From Deltaproteobacteria bacterium (GTDB lineage: Bacteria; Desulfobacterota; Syntrophia; Syntrophales; UBA5619), in contig JAPLJW010000258.1 of NCBI GenBank assembly GCA_026388365.1, positions 1-17,826 on the forward strand: 17,826 nt of DNA. Reading direction: 5' to 3'. The notes below the pieces were generated by a model. It saw only the letters and a program-made list of their open reading frames with translations. It ran no database searches and was not told the DNA's origin. The position numbers and the translations under genes were made by a program. Position 1 is the first letter of the stretch. Each line of letters begins with the position of its first letter. Shown in pieces: positions 1 to 7,107 of this stretch.

Positions 1-1
1 C

Positions 2-391
2 GAGGAATTGGGGTTACCTCTGGGAGAGCGAAAGAGGACCTATAACAGCAGGCTCGCCCAGGAATTAGGCAAGTGGGCGGAGAGCAAAGGGCAAGGGGAT
101 GTATTCCACGATGCCGTCTTTCGAGCATATTTTGTGGACGGCCGAAATATCGCCAAAGAGGAGGTGCTGGCAGGACTTGCGAAAGCGGCGGGACTTTCCG
201 AAAAGGAAGCCCGTGAAACCCTGCAATCGAGAGCCTTCCGCGATGCCGTCGATGCAGACTGGACCCTTGCCGGGCAAATGGGGATAGAGGCTGTCCCGAC
301 CTTCGTTCTCGACGGCGGAGCGCTGGTCGGAGCTCAGCCCTACGAGGCCCTCGAACGGCTCCTGCTTGACCATGGGGTGAAGAGAAGATAA
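2..391 (+). CDS. FrnE-like DsbA family oxidoreductase, C-terminal part (5' end outside window)
   Basis: The reading frame is open from the first bases of the window and stops at TAA 389-391, so this is the C-terminal ~129 residues of a longer protein (family members are about 200-240 aa). The visible part begins in the helical insertion typical of FrnE proteins (short stretches TYNSRLAQELGKWAE and FHDAVFRAYF) and ends with the thioredoxin-fold return, including the cis-Pro loop VPTFVLDGG at about residues 96-104 of the visible part. The CxxC region would lie upstream and cannot be checked. FrnE proteins are cytoplasmic DsbA-like thiol oxidoreductases or isomerases; the substrate is not predictable here. 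A dispersed repeat begins directly after the stop. Family assignment is fairly sure; exact function is not. Confidence 0.85.
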   Translation, partial: EELGLPLGERKRTYNSRLAQELGKWAESKGQGDVFHDAVFRAYFVDGRNIAKEEVLAGLAKAAGLSEKEARETLQSRAFRDAVDADWTLAGQMGIEAVPTFVLDGGALVGAQPYEALERLLLDHGVKRR

Positions 392-395
392 GCGC

Positions 396-539
396 AGGCT
401 GTTGAAAACCGCTCATCTGCGGCGTTGCGCTGCAAACCTCCCCGGATCAAGTCCGGGGCAGGCGTGCTCGACGTATTATCATATACGCCTCGCTCCTCGA
501 TTTTTGCGCGCCTTGCATCTGACCCTTTTTGAACAACCT
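396..539. repeat. MITE-like dispersed element with terminal inverted repeats
   Basis: The ends are 13-bp imperfect inverted repeats: aggctgttgaaaa at 396-408 and ttttgaacaacct at 527-539, matching at 11 of 13 positions. The left end lies 4 bp after the frnE stop codon. Inside is a nested hairpin of the common intergenic type (ccccgga, loop, tccgggg, at about 440-458). The right half (cgcctcgctcctcg, then gcgcgccttgc) resembles, on the opposite strand, the element at 8459-8570, so the two look like one family. No transposase is encoded. The interpretation as a non-autonomous dispersed element is inference. Confidence 0.6.
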
Positions 540-807
540 GTCCGTCGGGTGTTTTTCAGCACCCCGTTCACGCGCGGAGAACTATTTTCCGCAGGCTACC
601 TACCCCCCCCCCCCGTTTTTTGCGGTGCATCTCTATTACCCCAAAGTGCCCTTCCGGTTCAACGCAAATCCTTCGCCGATGATCCGCTCCCGCTCCTCCC
701 CGCCGCCGGCGGTGGAGAAACAGAATCATGCCGCGGTTTTTGTTCAATCTTTCATTGCACAACCGGGTCGGATTGTGATAGGGATGGCCTGCATTCCACA
801 ATATGAT
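540..807. other. Gene-free stretch with a 12-C homopolymer
   Basis: No convincing gene was found on either strand. The open frames here have no family resemblance, and no good ribosome site precedes them. The notable point is a run of 12 C at 603-614 followed after one G by six T. Such a run is prone to slippage in vivo and to miscounting in sequencing. Confidence 0.5.
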
Positions 808-868
808 GGGGTCAGGTCTTGAAATTTAGCGTTTTATTACAAAACGCTAAATTTCAAGACCTGACCCC
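808..868. repeat. 28-bp perfect palindromic hairpin (REP/MITE-like)
   Basis: The arm at 808-835 and the arm at 841-868 are perfect reverse complements over 28 bp, with a 5-nt loop (attac). Both ends carry the motif ggggtcaggtcttg, which resembles the tip of dispersed palindromes linked to REP-associated (Y1/IS200-like) transposases; that link is from memory and untested. There is no T-tract, so it is not a standard intrinsic terminator. It ends 21 bp before the start codon of the hydrolase at 890 and just before its ribosome site, so it could affect that gene's translation or transcript. Confidence 0.75.
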
Positions 869-889
869 GTATACAAGGGGGCAACTGCC

Positions 890-1669
890 ATGATCCACAT
901 CCAGGAAATCGGCGGGCGCAAGCTGGCCTGCTGGGTCAACAACGGAAGTTTTCTGCCCGATCGGAAGACGCTGGTTTTCATCCATGGTTCCGGCGGGAGT
1001 CACGCAGATTGGATCCTTCAGTACACCCCGCTGAAAAATACATTCAATGTCGCGGCGATCGATCTGCCCGGACACGGACAGTCAGACGGGCCCGGGGAAC
1101 AGGACGTTCCCGCCTACGTGGGCTGGGTGAAGAAGCTTCTGGAGGGGCTCGGGATTGCCAAGCCGGTCCTGATCGGCCACTCCCTCGGCGCGGCCATCTG
1201 CCTCCAGTTTGCCATCGATCACGGCGATGCCGCCGCCGCGGTGGTCCCCGTGGGCGCGGGGGTCCGGATGCCCGTCAACCCGGCTATTCTGGAGGGGCTG
1301 AAACAAGACCCGGCCGCAATCATCGGCCTGGTCGCAAAATTCTCGGTGGCCAAAGGGAACCGGGAGCGGCTCTCTGGCCTCATCACGGAAAATCTCTCCC
1401 GGGTGAACCCGTCGCTCCTCTACGGAGATTTTACCGCCTGCGACAAGCTGGACATCACGGAGGCGGTCGCGGGAATCCGGATCCCCACGCTCGTCATCTG
1501 CGGCGCCGAAGACAAGATGACGCCGCCCGCCCTGTCCGAATACCTCATGACACATATCCCCGGGGCCGGGCTTGCCCTGATTGCGGGGGCGGGACATCTC
1601 GTCGTGCTGGAAAACCCGGAGGCCTTCAACACGGCCCTGACGGATTTCGTGAATTCGCTGCCGCCTTGA
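890..1669 (+). CDS. Alpha/beta hydrolase
   Basis: The protein has 259 aa and the canonical alpha/beta-hydrolase fold signals. HGSGG at residues 32-36 forms the oxyanion-hole strand-loop, DLPGHGQS follows at 58-65, the nucleophile elbow GHSLG lies at 96-100 (Ser98), and the likely acid and base are Asp208 (GAEDKMTP) and His236 (GAGHLVVLENPE). The start ATG at 890 follows aagggggc (874-881) at usable spacing. No signal peptide is seen, so it is probably cytoplasmic. The substrate cannot be read from sequence; esterase, lactonase or C-C hydrolase roles are all possible. It is followed 28 bp later by yggT, possibly co-transcribed. Confidence 0.88.
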   Translation: MIHIQEIGGRKLACWVNNGSFLPDRKTLVFIHGSGGSHADWILQYTPLKNTFNVAAIDLPGHGQSDGPGEQDVPAYVGWVKKLLEGLGIAKPVLIGHSLGAAICLQFAIDHGDAAAAVVPVGAGVRMPVNPAILEGLKQDPAAIIGLVAKFSVAKGNRERLSGLITENLSRVNPSLLYGDFTACDKLDITEAVAGIRIPTLVICGAEDKMTPPALSEYLMTHIPGAGLALIAGAGHLVVLENPEAFNTALTDFVNSLPP

Positions 1670-1697
1670 ACACGCAATGAAGGGAGACTAAAAATAC

Positions 1698-1997
1698 ATG
1701 TTCGTCCTCGGAAATTTCATCGCCGCCGCCGCCCATATCATCGATATAGCGCTCACCGCCTACATGTGGATCATCGTGATCCGGGCGGTCCTCTCCTGGG
1801 TCAATCCCGATCCCTACAACCCGATCGTCCGGTTCATCCACCAGGTGACCGAACCGGTCATGGCCCCGATCCGGCGTTGGATGCCCATCCGGGGGATGGG
1901 CATCGACTTTTCACCCATCATCATCCTGCTCGTGATCGTCTTCCTCCAGAGCTTCCTGGTGAAGAGCCTGATCGAGCTTTCATATCATTTCCGGTGA
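1698..1997 (+). CDS. YggT family integral membrane protein
   Basis: This 99-aa protein has two hydrophobic segments (about residues 3-30 and 72-93) around the YggT signature VLSWVNPDPYNPIVRFIHQVTEP, read in two parts as VLSWVNPDPYNP and IVRFIHQVTEP, then PIRRWMP. Family members are small inner-membrane proteins linked to cell-shape and division clusters and to osmotic tolerance; the molecular role is not settled. Start ATG 1698 follows aagggaga at 1679-1686. It sits 5 bp before a DUF167 gene, a pairing seen in many proteobacteria (yggT-yggU), which supports both calls and suggests one operon. Confidence 0.9.
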   Translation: MFVLGNFIAAAAHIIDIALTAYMWIIVIRAVLSWVNPDPYNPIVRFIHQVTEPVMAPIRRWMPIRGMGIDFSPIIILLVIVFLQSFLVKSLIELSYHFR

Positions 1998-2002
1998 CTG
2001 CC

Positions 2003-2293
2003 ATGATCCCCATCCGCGAAACCGAAACCGGCGTCGTCTTCCGCATCCGGGTCGTGCCGCGGGCGTCCCGGCGAGAACCCGCCGGCATCCAAGACGACGC
2101 CCTGAAGCTCCGGATCACAGCGCCCCCCGTGGAGGGGAAGGCGAACGGGGAGTGCATCCGCCTTCTCGCCGGGCTCCTCGGCGTGAAGAAGGCGCAGGTG
2201 ACGATCATCGCGGGTCATGCCTCCCGGACGAAAACCGTCGCCGTGGAAGGGGCGAAGGCAAAGGAGATCGCCGCCCTCATCGCAGCGCTGTGA
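2003..2293 (+). CDS. DUF167 (YggU-like) protein
   Basis: The protein has 96 aa. The start ATG at 2003 is chosen over longer in-frame options because it lies 5 bp after the yggT stop and the protein then has family length. Conserved DUF167 features are visible: RVVPRASRRE near residues 16-25, LKLRITAPPVEGKANGE near 35-51, and a C-terminal GHASRTKTVAVEG. The upstream in-frame extension to 1766 only shadows yggT. Family function is unknown. It is part of the compact yggT-DUF167-murJ run and is probably translated from the same message. Confidence 0.9.
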   Translation: MIPIRETETGVVFRIRVVPRASRREPAGIQDDALKLRITAPPVEGKANGECIRLLAGLLGVKKAQVTIIAGHASRTKTVAVEGAKAKEIAALIAAL

Positions 2294-2319
2294 GGTAACC
2301 TTTTCCAGGAAATTCCAAT

Positions 2320-3903
2320 ATGGCAGATGTACACGGTTCTGAAAATTCGCGGGTCGTCCGGGCGGCGGGCGTGGTGGGGATGGCCACGATGCTCTCCCGC
2401 GTCTTCGGCTTTATCCGGGACATGATCGTGGCCGGCCTCTTCGGCGCGGGGCTCACGACAGACGCCTTCTTCGTCGCCTTCCGGATCCCGAACCTGCTGC
2501 GGCGGCTTCTCGCCGAGGGTTCGCTGACCGTCTCCTTCGTCCCCGTCTTCACGGAATACCTGAAGAACCGGACCCGGGAGGAGGCGCTGGAACTCGCCGA
2601 CATCGCCTTCACGGCCCTGTCGATCCTTCTCGTCGCCGTTTCGCTCCTTGGCGTTCTCTTCTCGCCGCTCATCGTAACGATCATGGCGCCCGGCTTCGTC
2701 AAGACGCCCGCCCAGTACGACCTCGCCGTCTTCCTGACCCGGATGATGTTCCCCTACATCCTGCTGATCTCGCTCGTCGCCCTCTGCATGGGGATCCTCA
2801 ATTCGCTCCGGCACTTCGCAGCGCCGGCCCTCTCGCCCGTCGTCCTGAACCTCGCGATGATCGTGGCCGCACTGACCCTCCGCGGCTTTTTCCGGGAGCC
2901 GATCACCGCGCTCGCCATCGGCGTCATGGCAGGCGGCGTGCTCCAGCTCGCCATGCAGTGGCCTTTTCTGGTTCGGATGGGGGTCAGGCTGAAACCGAAC
3001 TTCCGTTTCCGCCATCCCGGGGTGAGGCGGATCGGACTCCTGATGCTTCCCGCGGCGTTTGGGGCGGCGATCTACCAGATCAATATCTTCATCGGAACGA
3101 TCCTTGCCTCTCTCCTGCCGACCGGGAGCGTTTCGTACCTCTACTACGCCGACCGGATCGTCGAACTCCCCCTCGGGGTTTTCGCCATCGCCGTGGGAAC
3201 GGCGACGCTTCCGAGCTTCTCCGAGCAGGTCGCGCAGGGCCGGTTTGAAGAATTGAAGAAGACGATCGCCTTCTCGCTCCGGATTATTCTCTTCATCACG
3301 ATCCCGGCGACGGTCGCCCTGATCGCGCTGCGGGTCCCGATCATCTCCGTTCTTTTCCAGCGGGGCGCGTTCGGCGTTCAATCGACCCTGCTGACGTCAC
3401 AGGCCCTCCTCTGCTATGCCGTCGGCCTCTGGGCCTTCTCCGTCATCCGGATCATCGTCTCCGCCTTCTACTCTCTCCAGGATACGCGTTCCCCCATGAA
3501 GGCCGCGATCGTCGCGCTGATCGTCAACGCCGTCTTCAGCGTCACGCTGATGTTTCCGCTGAAGCACGGAGGACTGGCGCTTGCCACCTCCATCGCCTCC
3601 GCCGTGAATGTCGGAATGCTCTGGGTTATCCTGAGAAGGCGGATCGGGAAACTCCTGGATCGGGAATTCTACCGCTCCCTCGGCAGGACTTCCCTCGCCT
3701 CGCTCGTCATGTGGGGGGTGATCCTCCTCATCGACATGATCTACCCCTGGAACATAACCGGCCCCTTCGACACCAGGCTCATTCACCTGATTCTCTGTGT
3801 CGCCGGCGGCGCCGCCGCCTTCTTCGCCGCGGCCCTCTTTCTGAAAAGCCCGGAGATCAGCGACGCCGTCGGTTCGATCCGCCGCCGCCTCGCCAAACGC
3901 TGA
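2320..3903 (+). CDS. murJ: Lipid II flippase MurJ (MviN family)
   Basis: The 527-aa protein has about 14 predicted hydrophobic segments and belongs to the MOP/MATE exporter superfamily. The N-terminal signature is strong: SRVFGFIRDMIVAGLFGAG (about residues 27-45), then TDAFFVAFRIPNLLRRL and EGSLTVSFVPVFTEY. The central PTGSVSYLYYADRIVELPLGVF is also typical. MurJ moves undecaprenyl-linked lipid II across the inner membrane for peptidoglycan synthesis. Length matches the family (about 500-530 aa). Start ATG 2320 lies 26 bp after the DUF167 stop, with a modest ccagga ribosome site at 2305-2310. Ile codons are almost all ATC/ATT, the local norm, which contrasts with the next gene. Confidence 0.95.
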   Translation: MADVHGSENSRVVRAAGVVGMATMLSRVFGFIRDMIVAGLFGAGLTTDAFFVAFRIPNLLRRLLAEGSLTVSFVPVFTEYLKNRTREEALELADIAFTALSILLVAVSLLGVLFSPLIVTIMAPGFVKTPAQYDLAVFLTRMMFPYILLISLVALCMGILNSLRHFAAPALSPVVLNLAMIVAALTLRGFFREPITALAIGVMAGGVLQLAMQWPFLVRMGVRLKPNFRFRHPGVRRIGLLMLPAAFGAAIYQINIFIGTILASLLPTGSVSYLYYADRIVELPLGVFAIAVGTATLPSFSEQVAQGRFEELKKTIAFSLRIILFITIPATVALIALRVPIISVLFQRGAFGVQSTLLTSQALLCYAVGLWAFSVIRIIVSAFYSLQDTRSPMKAAIVALIVNAVFSVTLMFPLKHGGLALATSIASAVNVGMLWVILRRRIGKLLDREFYRSLGRTSLASLVMWGVILLIDMIYPWNITGPFDTRLIHLILCVAGGAAAFFAAALFLKSPEISDAVGSIRRRLAKR

Positions 3904-3905
3904 AA

Positions 3906-3926
3906 GGCGCCGGGATATGCGGCGCC
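3906..3926 (+). terminator. Weak hairpin after murJ
   Basis: A 7-bp GC stem (ggcgccg at 3906-3912 with cggcgcc at 3920-3926) starts two bases after the murJ stop. It has no T-tract, so termination is only a possibility. The convergent gene ends at 4050. Nothing else was recognised in 3927-4049. Confidence 0.3.
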
Positions 3927-4049
3927 AGTCCGTCAAAAAGAATTTTCTTGCGCTCGTGTTCTCTTATTCCGCGTTGTGCCGTGCTTTTCCCTCCCGGGTG
4001 ATCGGGTAACGTAACCGTCCGGGACAGGGCCCGCATGGCGCGCCGGGGT

Positions 4050-5261
4050 TCAATTCAGCGTCTTGGTCAGGCGCGCGGCCACCTTGTCCATAAAGCCTTC
4101 CGTGCTCTCGTAACCCTGGGGCGCGGGGGTTATCAGCGAGACCAGATCTTTTGTCACGATACCGTCCTCAATGCAGCCCAGGACTGCCTTCTCAAGTTTT
4201 CCTCCGAACGCCGTCACTTCCGGCGTGCCGTCGAACTCGCCGCGCTTCTTTATGGCGCTCGTCCAGGCGAAGATGGAAGCTACGGGGTTGGTACTGGTGG
4301 CGTTGCCCTTGAGGTGCTCGTAGTAATGGCGGCGCACGGTGCCGTGCGCGGCTTCGTACTCGAAGTGGCCATCGGGGGACACCAGCACCGAGGTCATCAT
4401 GCCCAGGCTGCCGAAACCGGCGGCCACCATGTCGGAGAACACGTCGCCGTCGTAGTTGCGCATGGCCCAGAGGATCCCGCCCTCGTGCTTTATTATCTGC
4501 GCCACCGCATCGTCTATCAGCAGGAAGCGGTAGGTGACGCCAATCTTGTCCATCTCGCCCTTGTGCGCCAGCACCTCTTCATTGAAAATGTCCTTGAAGC
4601 GCGCGTGGTATTTCTTGCTTATCGTGTCCTTGCAGGCGAACCAGAGGTTTATTTTTTCCGAGATGGCATATTTTATACAGGACTGCGCAAAGGAATGTAT
4701 GGACTTGTCGGTATTGTGCATGCCCATGATCACGCCTGGACCCTTGAATTCCTTAATGGTGGCGTTGATGACGGCGCTGCCGTCGTCGGGGGTGAATCGC
4801 AGTTCGGCCTTGCCGGGGCGGTCCGCCACAAGTTCCATGGACTTATAAAGGTCGCCGTAGGCGTGGCGGCCTATGACGATGGGGTATTTCCAGCTGCGCA
4901 CCGCCGGGGTGATGTTCTTTACCGTTATAGGTTTGCGGAACACCGTACCGTCCAGGATGCCGCGTATGGTGCCGTTTGGGGACGGCCAGGCCTTTTTAAG
5001 CTTGTACTCGATGACGCGCTCGGCATCGGGGGTGATGGTGGCGCATTTCACGCCCACGCCGAACTGCTTTATGGCGTTGGCCGAGTCCACGGTTATCTTG
5101 TCGTCTGTCTCGTCTCGCTTTGTCACGCTCAGGTCGTAATATTTAAGATCTATCTCGAGGTGCGGGAGGAGCAGTTTGTCTTTGATCATCTGCCAGATGA
5201 TCCTGGCCATCTCGTCGCCGTCCATCTCCACTAACGGTTTTTTTACTTTTATTTTTGCCAT
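4050..5261 (-). CDS. icd: NADP-dependent isocitrate dehydrogenase (homodimeric, eukaryote-like type)
   Basis: The protein has 403 aa, matching the short homodimeric class also found in mitochondria and cytosol. It oxidatively decarboxylates isocitrate to 2-oxoglutarate in the cytoplasm. Visible sites are the substrate loop SPNGTIR (94-100), Arg109 in GTVFRKP, Arg132 in GRHAYGD, Tyr139, metal-site acids in YDGDVFSD (270-277), and the cofactor motif [14 protein letters not shown] (303-316). Arg311 and His312 correspond to residues that bind the NADP 2'-phosphate in this class. Start ATG follows cgggaga on the minus strand. The gene is monocistronic and convergent to murJ. Codon use is foreign to the neighbours, with many ATA (Ile), AAA and TTT codons, suggesting acquisition by transfer. 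Confidence 0.93.
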   Translation of the reverse strand: MAKIKVKKPLVEMDGDEMARIIWQMIKDKLLLPHLEIDLKYYDLSVTKRDETDDKITVDSANAIKQFGVGVKCATITPDAERVIEYKLKKAWPSPNGTIRGILDGTVFRKPITVKNITPAVRSWKYPIVIGRHAYGDLYKSMELVADRPGKAELRFTPDDGSAVINATIKEFKGPGVIMGMHNTDKSIHSFAQSCIKYAISEKINLWFACKDTISKKYHARFKDIFNEEVLAHKGEMDKIGVTYRFLLIDDAVAQIIKHEGGILWAMRNYDGDVFSDMVAAGFGSLGMMTSVLVSPDGHFEYEAAHGTVRRHYYEHLKGNATSTNPVASIFAWTSAIKKRGEFDGTPEVTAFGGKLEKAVLGCIEDGIVTKDLVSLITPAPQGYESTEGFMDKVAARLTKTLN

Positions 5262-5366
5262 GGGTTATGGTCTCCCGTTGTTGTTTTATTTGCCTGTCGT
5301 AAAGTTCAGCAGCCCGCCGTCAGGATGGCCCTCTGGCGCACTAAGGCATTGCTTGCGAGGGGTCGA

Positions 5367-5396
5367 AGTATAGGGGGGGCTGTTATGGCTTGTCAA
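5367..5396 (-). promoter_or_regulatory. Sigma70-type promoter of icd
   Basis: On the minus strand, TTGACA (5391-5396) is separated by 18 bp from TATACT (5367-5372). The start codon of icd is about 105 nt downstream. A tandem repeat abuts the -35 box on its upstream side. Confidence 0.65.
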
Positions 5397-5428
5397 TGGA
5401 TATTTTGACACTTGGATATTTTGACACT
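5397..5428. repeat. Two perfect tandem 16-bp repeats upstream of the icd promoter
   Basis: TGGATATTTTGACACT occurs at 5397-5412 and again at 5413-5428 without a gap. The pair directly abuts the -35 box of the icd promoter. A 16-bp period is not a whole number of helix turns. A binding site for a regulator is a reasonable inference, but nothing shows which one. Confidence 0.7.
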
Positions 5429-5738
5429 TCCCGGGTTTGTTCCCGAGTTTCTTATTGACAAAGTCCATTGATCTGCCTATTCTTCAACATCGAGAAGAAG
5501 ATAACTTTCGTTATTGTGTAAGTCATGGTTTTGGGATGAGAATGTTCATGCGAGTAAACCGCGGTTTCAAATCGGTTCAATTCACAGAAGAAGCCCGCCA
5601 GAACAGGCAACCTGCCTGTGCCACTGCGCGCGGGACGCCGCAGTCGCTCACCGTTTTGACTTCCGGGTGAGACCATCCGGCGTCATGGGTAGCGGGGGCA
5701 CGGTTATTCCAGGTGCCTTTTTTTTCCGAAGGAGGAGA
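5429..5738. other. Gene-free stretch
   Basis: No gene was recognised on either strand. Open frames here are short, lack family resemblance and have no ribosome sites. The only local structure seen is a short aggcaacctgcct repeat pair near 5602-5618. Confidence 0.45.
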
Positions 5739-5912
5739 TTTTATATATCCAAACTGACCGGGGTGCTTTGCATCACCGTTTCCGCTCCGATCGTGGATGA
5801 ACGGGATGAGATGGTCGGCTTCTTCGGTGTGGACATCAAGTTCGAAGACTGGATCAAGCGGGCGGAGGATATAACGGAAGCGACACGGATAGCCCTCCGG
5901 GGGGAGGGCTGA
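5739..5912 (+). pseudogene. Cache (PDC-like) sensor domain remnant
   Basis: The frame ending at TGA 5910-5912 encodes about 57 residues that resemble the last strands of an extracytoplasmic Cache sensor: FYISKLTG, then CITVSAPIVDE, then VGFFGVDIKFEDWIK. In intact proteins (chemoreceptors, histidine kinases, stand-alone Cache proteins) this follows about 150 residues of sensor domain. Those are absent here, and the upstream frame shows no such similarity. An aaggagga sequence (5729-5736) lies just before the fragment, but no ATG, GTG or TTG follows it in frame. I read this as the decayed 3' end of a sensor gene. A short expressed protein is less likely. Confidence 0.5.
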
Positions 5913-5937
5913 TAGATATTGTTTCAAAACATCCATC

Positions 5938-5965
5938 TTGACAATGCCGAAAAAAGGTATATAGA
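5938..5965 (+). promoter_or_regulatory. Sigma70-type promoter of the lipoprotein gene
   Basis: TTGACA at 5938-5943 is followed after 16 bp by TATAGA at 5960-5965. The start codon at 6020 lies about 48 nt past the expected transcription start. The -35 box matches consensus exactly. Confidence 0.65.
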
Positions 5966-6019
5966 AGCACCGGTTTCCCTGTGGAAGCCGGTATAATCAT
6001 TCAACCAAGGAGGTTAGGT

Positions 6020-6616
6020 ATGAAGAATTTCAAGTTATCGGTATCATTGATGATGGTTCTTGCGCTGGTCCTGGTTTTCATCGGTTGTTCGAAGCCCCCC
6101 GAGGCGGAGCAGAAGGCCGCTCAGGCAGCCATGGACGCCGCTCTGTCCGCGGGCGCCGACAAGTACGCCGCCGCCGATCTGGATGCCGCCAAGAAGGTAT
6201 GGGCTGCGGCTGAGGCCCAGGTGAAGGACAAGAAGTACAAGGAAGCCAAGCAGGGTTATGTGGATGCCAAGGCCGCCTTCGAGAAGGCCGCCGGCGCCGT
6301 GGAAGCAGGCAAGAAGGCCGTCGCCGACGAAGCGACCGCCGCTTTGACCGCCGTGGAAGAAGCCTGGAAGGGCGTCGACGCCGCCGCCAAGAAGGTCGAA
6401 AAGAAAATGAAGGCCCATAAGGACGCCTGGGCCGCGGATGCCAAGGCCTTCGGGGACAACCTGAAAGCCGCCAAAGCGATGATCGCCACCGATGCGGCCG
6501 CTGCAAAGGCAAAAGCGGGCGAGCTCAAGGCCGTCATCGACAAATGGGAAGCCGCCATTAAGGAACTGGCCGCCCCGCCCGCCAAGGGTGCGGACAAAAA
6601 GAAGACTCAGAGCTAA
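6020..6616 (+). CDS. Ala/Lys-rich helical lipoprotein (DUF4398-like)
   Basis: The 198-aa protein has a lipoprotein signal peptide: MKNFK, a hydrophobic stretch to residue 21, and lipobox VFIGC with Cys23 as the lipidated residue. Ser24 at +2 predicts outer-membrane sorting in Gram-negative bacteria. The mature part is almost wholly Ala, Lys, Asp and Glu in helix-forming repeats with periodic Trp/Tyr (such as DLDAAKKVW and KKYKEAKQGYVDAKAAFEKAA), resembling DUF4398-type or coiled-coil envelope lipoproteins. Start ATG 6020 is chosen over the longer in-frame start at 5981 because aaggagg (6007-6013) lies 6 bp upstream and the signal peptide begins there. It has its own promoter and terminator, and the strong signals suggest abundant expression. 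The function is unknown; a structural, Lpp-like role is a guess. Confidence 0.85.
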   Translation: MKNFKLSVSLMMVLALVLVFIGCSKPPEAEQKAAQAAMDAALSAGADKYAAADLDAAKKVWAAAEAQVKDKKYKEAKQGYVDAKAAFEKAAGAVEAGKKAVADEATAALTAVEEAWKGVDAAAKKVEKKMKAHKDAWAADAKAFGDNLKAAKAMIATDAAAAKAKAGELKAVIDKWEAAIKELAAPPAKGADKKKTQS

Positions 6617-6653
6617 GCTAAGATCGTTAACACGGCGAGTTTCCACGATGGAC

Positions 6654-6689
6654 AGAGCGTTCCGCCGGCAACGGCGGAACGCTCTTTTT
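6654..6689 (+). terminator. Strong intrinsic terminator after the lipoprotein gene
   Basis: A perfect 14-bp stem (6654-6667 with 6672-6685) closes on a GCAA tetraloop and is followed directly by TTTT. It lies 38 bp after the lipoprotein stop. Confidence 0.92.
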
Positions 6690-6764
6690 GTGCACCACAG
6701 GTGTCATCCGGAAAGGGGGAAGAGAACAGGAGTAGAATCATCGGCATGATGCCATCCGCAGGCT

Positions 6765-6992
6765 TCAGCGATACACTTCTCGCCTGTGTCTGATACTCAG
6801 AATGCTGACGGTTTTTTCTTTCTCGTTGAGATCGTAGATAATCCGGTAAGTTCCGACCCGAATACGCCAATCGTTTTCCGTGCCTTAAATTTTGCGGGAT
6901 CCGGAGGGCCTGGCATCTTCTGCGAGGCTCTTCAGATGCGGGACGATTCTCTCAAAATCGACGTTGGACGGTTCTCCCCGCCCAACATTTAT
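6765..6992 (-). pseudogene. RelE/ParE-family toxin pseudogene with in-frame stop
   Basis: Reading the minus strand in one frame gives FERIVPHLKSLAEDARPSGS, then RKI, a TAA stop (6885-6887), then GTENDWRIRVGTYRIIYDL, a short charged turn, and SIRHRREVYR before the final TGA at 6765-6767. These are the core and C-terminal motifs of RelE/ParE mRNA interferases (DFxRI…L…PRP.G..KL.G…WRIRVGdYRVIYdI…HRREVYR). The stop replaces a residue in the KL-K-G turn. The N-terminal strand and start codon are also missing: the frame closes at 6993-6995. No antitoxin gene lies beside it. I regard the family call as quite certain and inactivity as very likely. Confidence 0.8.
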
Positions 6993-6997
6993 TCACA

Positions 6998-7026
6998 TTG
7001 ACACCCGGAACCGGATTCCCTATATT
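6998..7026 (+). promoter_or_regulatory. Sigma70-type promoter of the phosphopantetheinyl transferase gene
   Basis: TTGACA at 6998-7003, a 17-bp spacer and TATATT at 7021-7026 form a near-consensus promoter about 80 nt before the TTG start at 7108. The leader contains the palindrome gccggcgccggc near 7040-7051. Confidence 0.7.
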
Positions 7027-7107
7027 TTATGAGGCGAAAAGCCGGCGCCGGCCGGATTTACGGTCAGCCGTGGCCCGAAGGAATCCCGTTTTTTAGGGAG
7101 GAGCAGA

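Noticed and set aside
402..806. 134-codon plus-strand frame after frnE
   Set aside because: It runs through a dispersed repeat and the C12 tract, has no ribosome site and no family resemblance.
2215..3381. 388-codon open frame on the minus strand opposite murJ
   Set aside because: Highly charged, low-complexity product (Arg, Asp, Glu, Gly, His) typical of the antisense of a GC-rich membrane-protein gene. murJ on the other strand is certain.
4035..5234. 399-codon open frame on the plus strand opposite icd
   Set aside because: It mirrors icd nearly end to end, and the icd product has all its active-site motifs; the opposite product resembles nothing.
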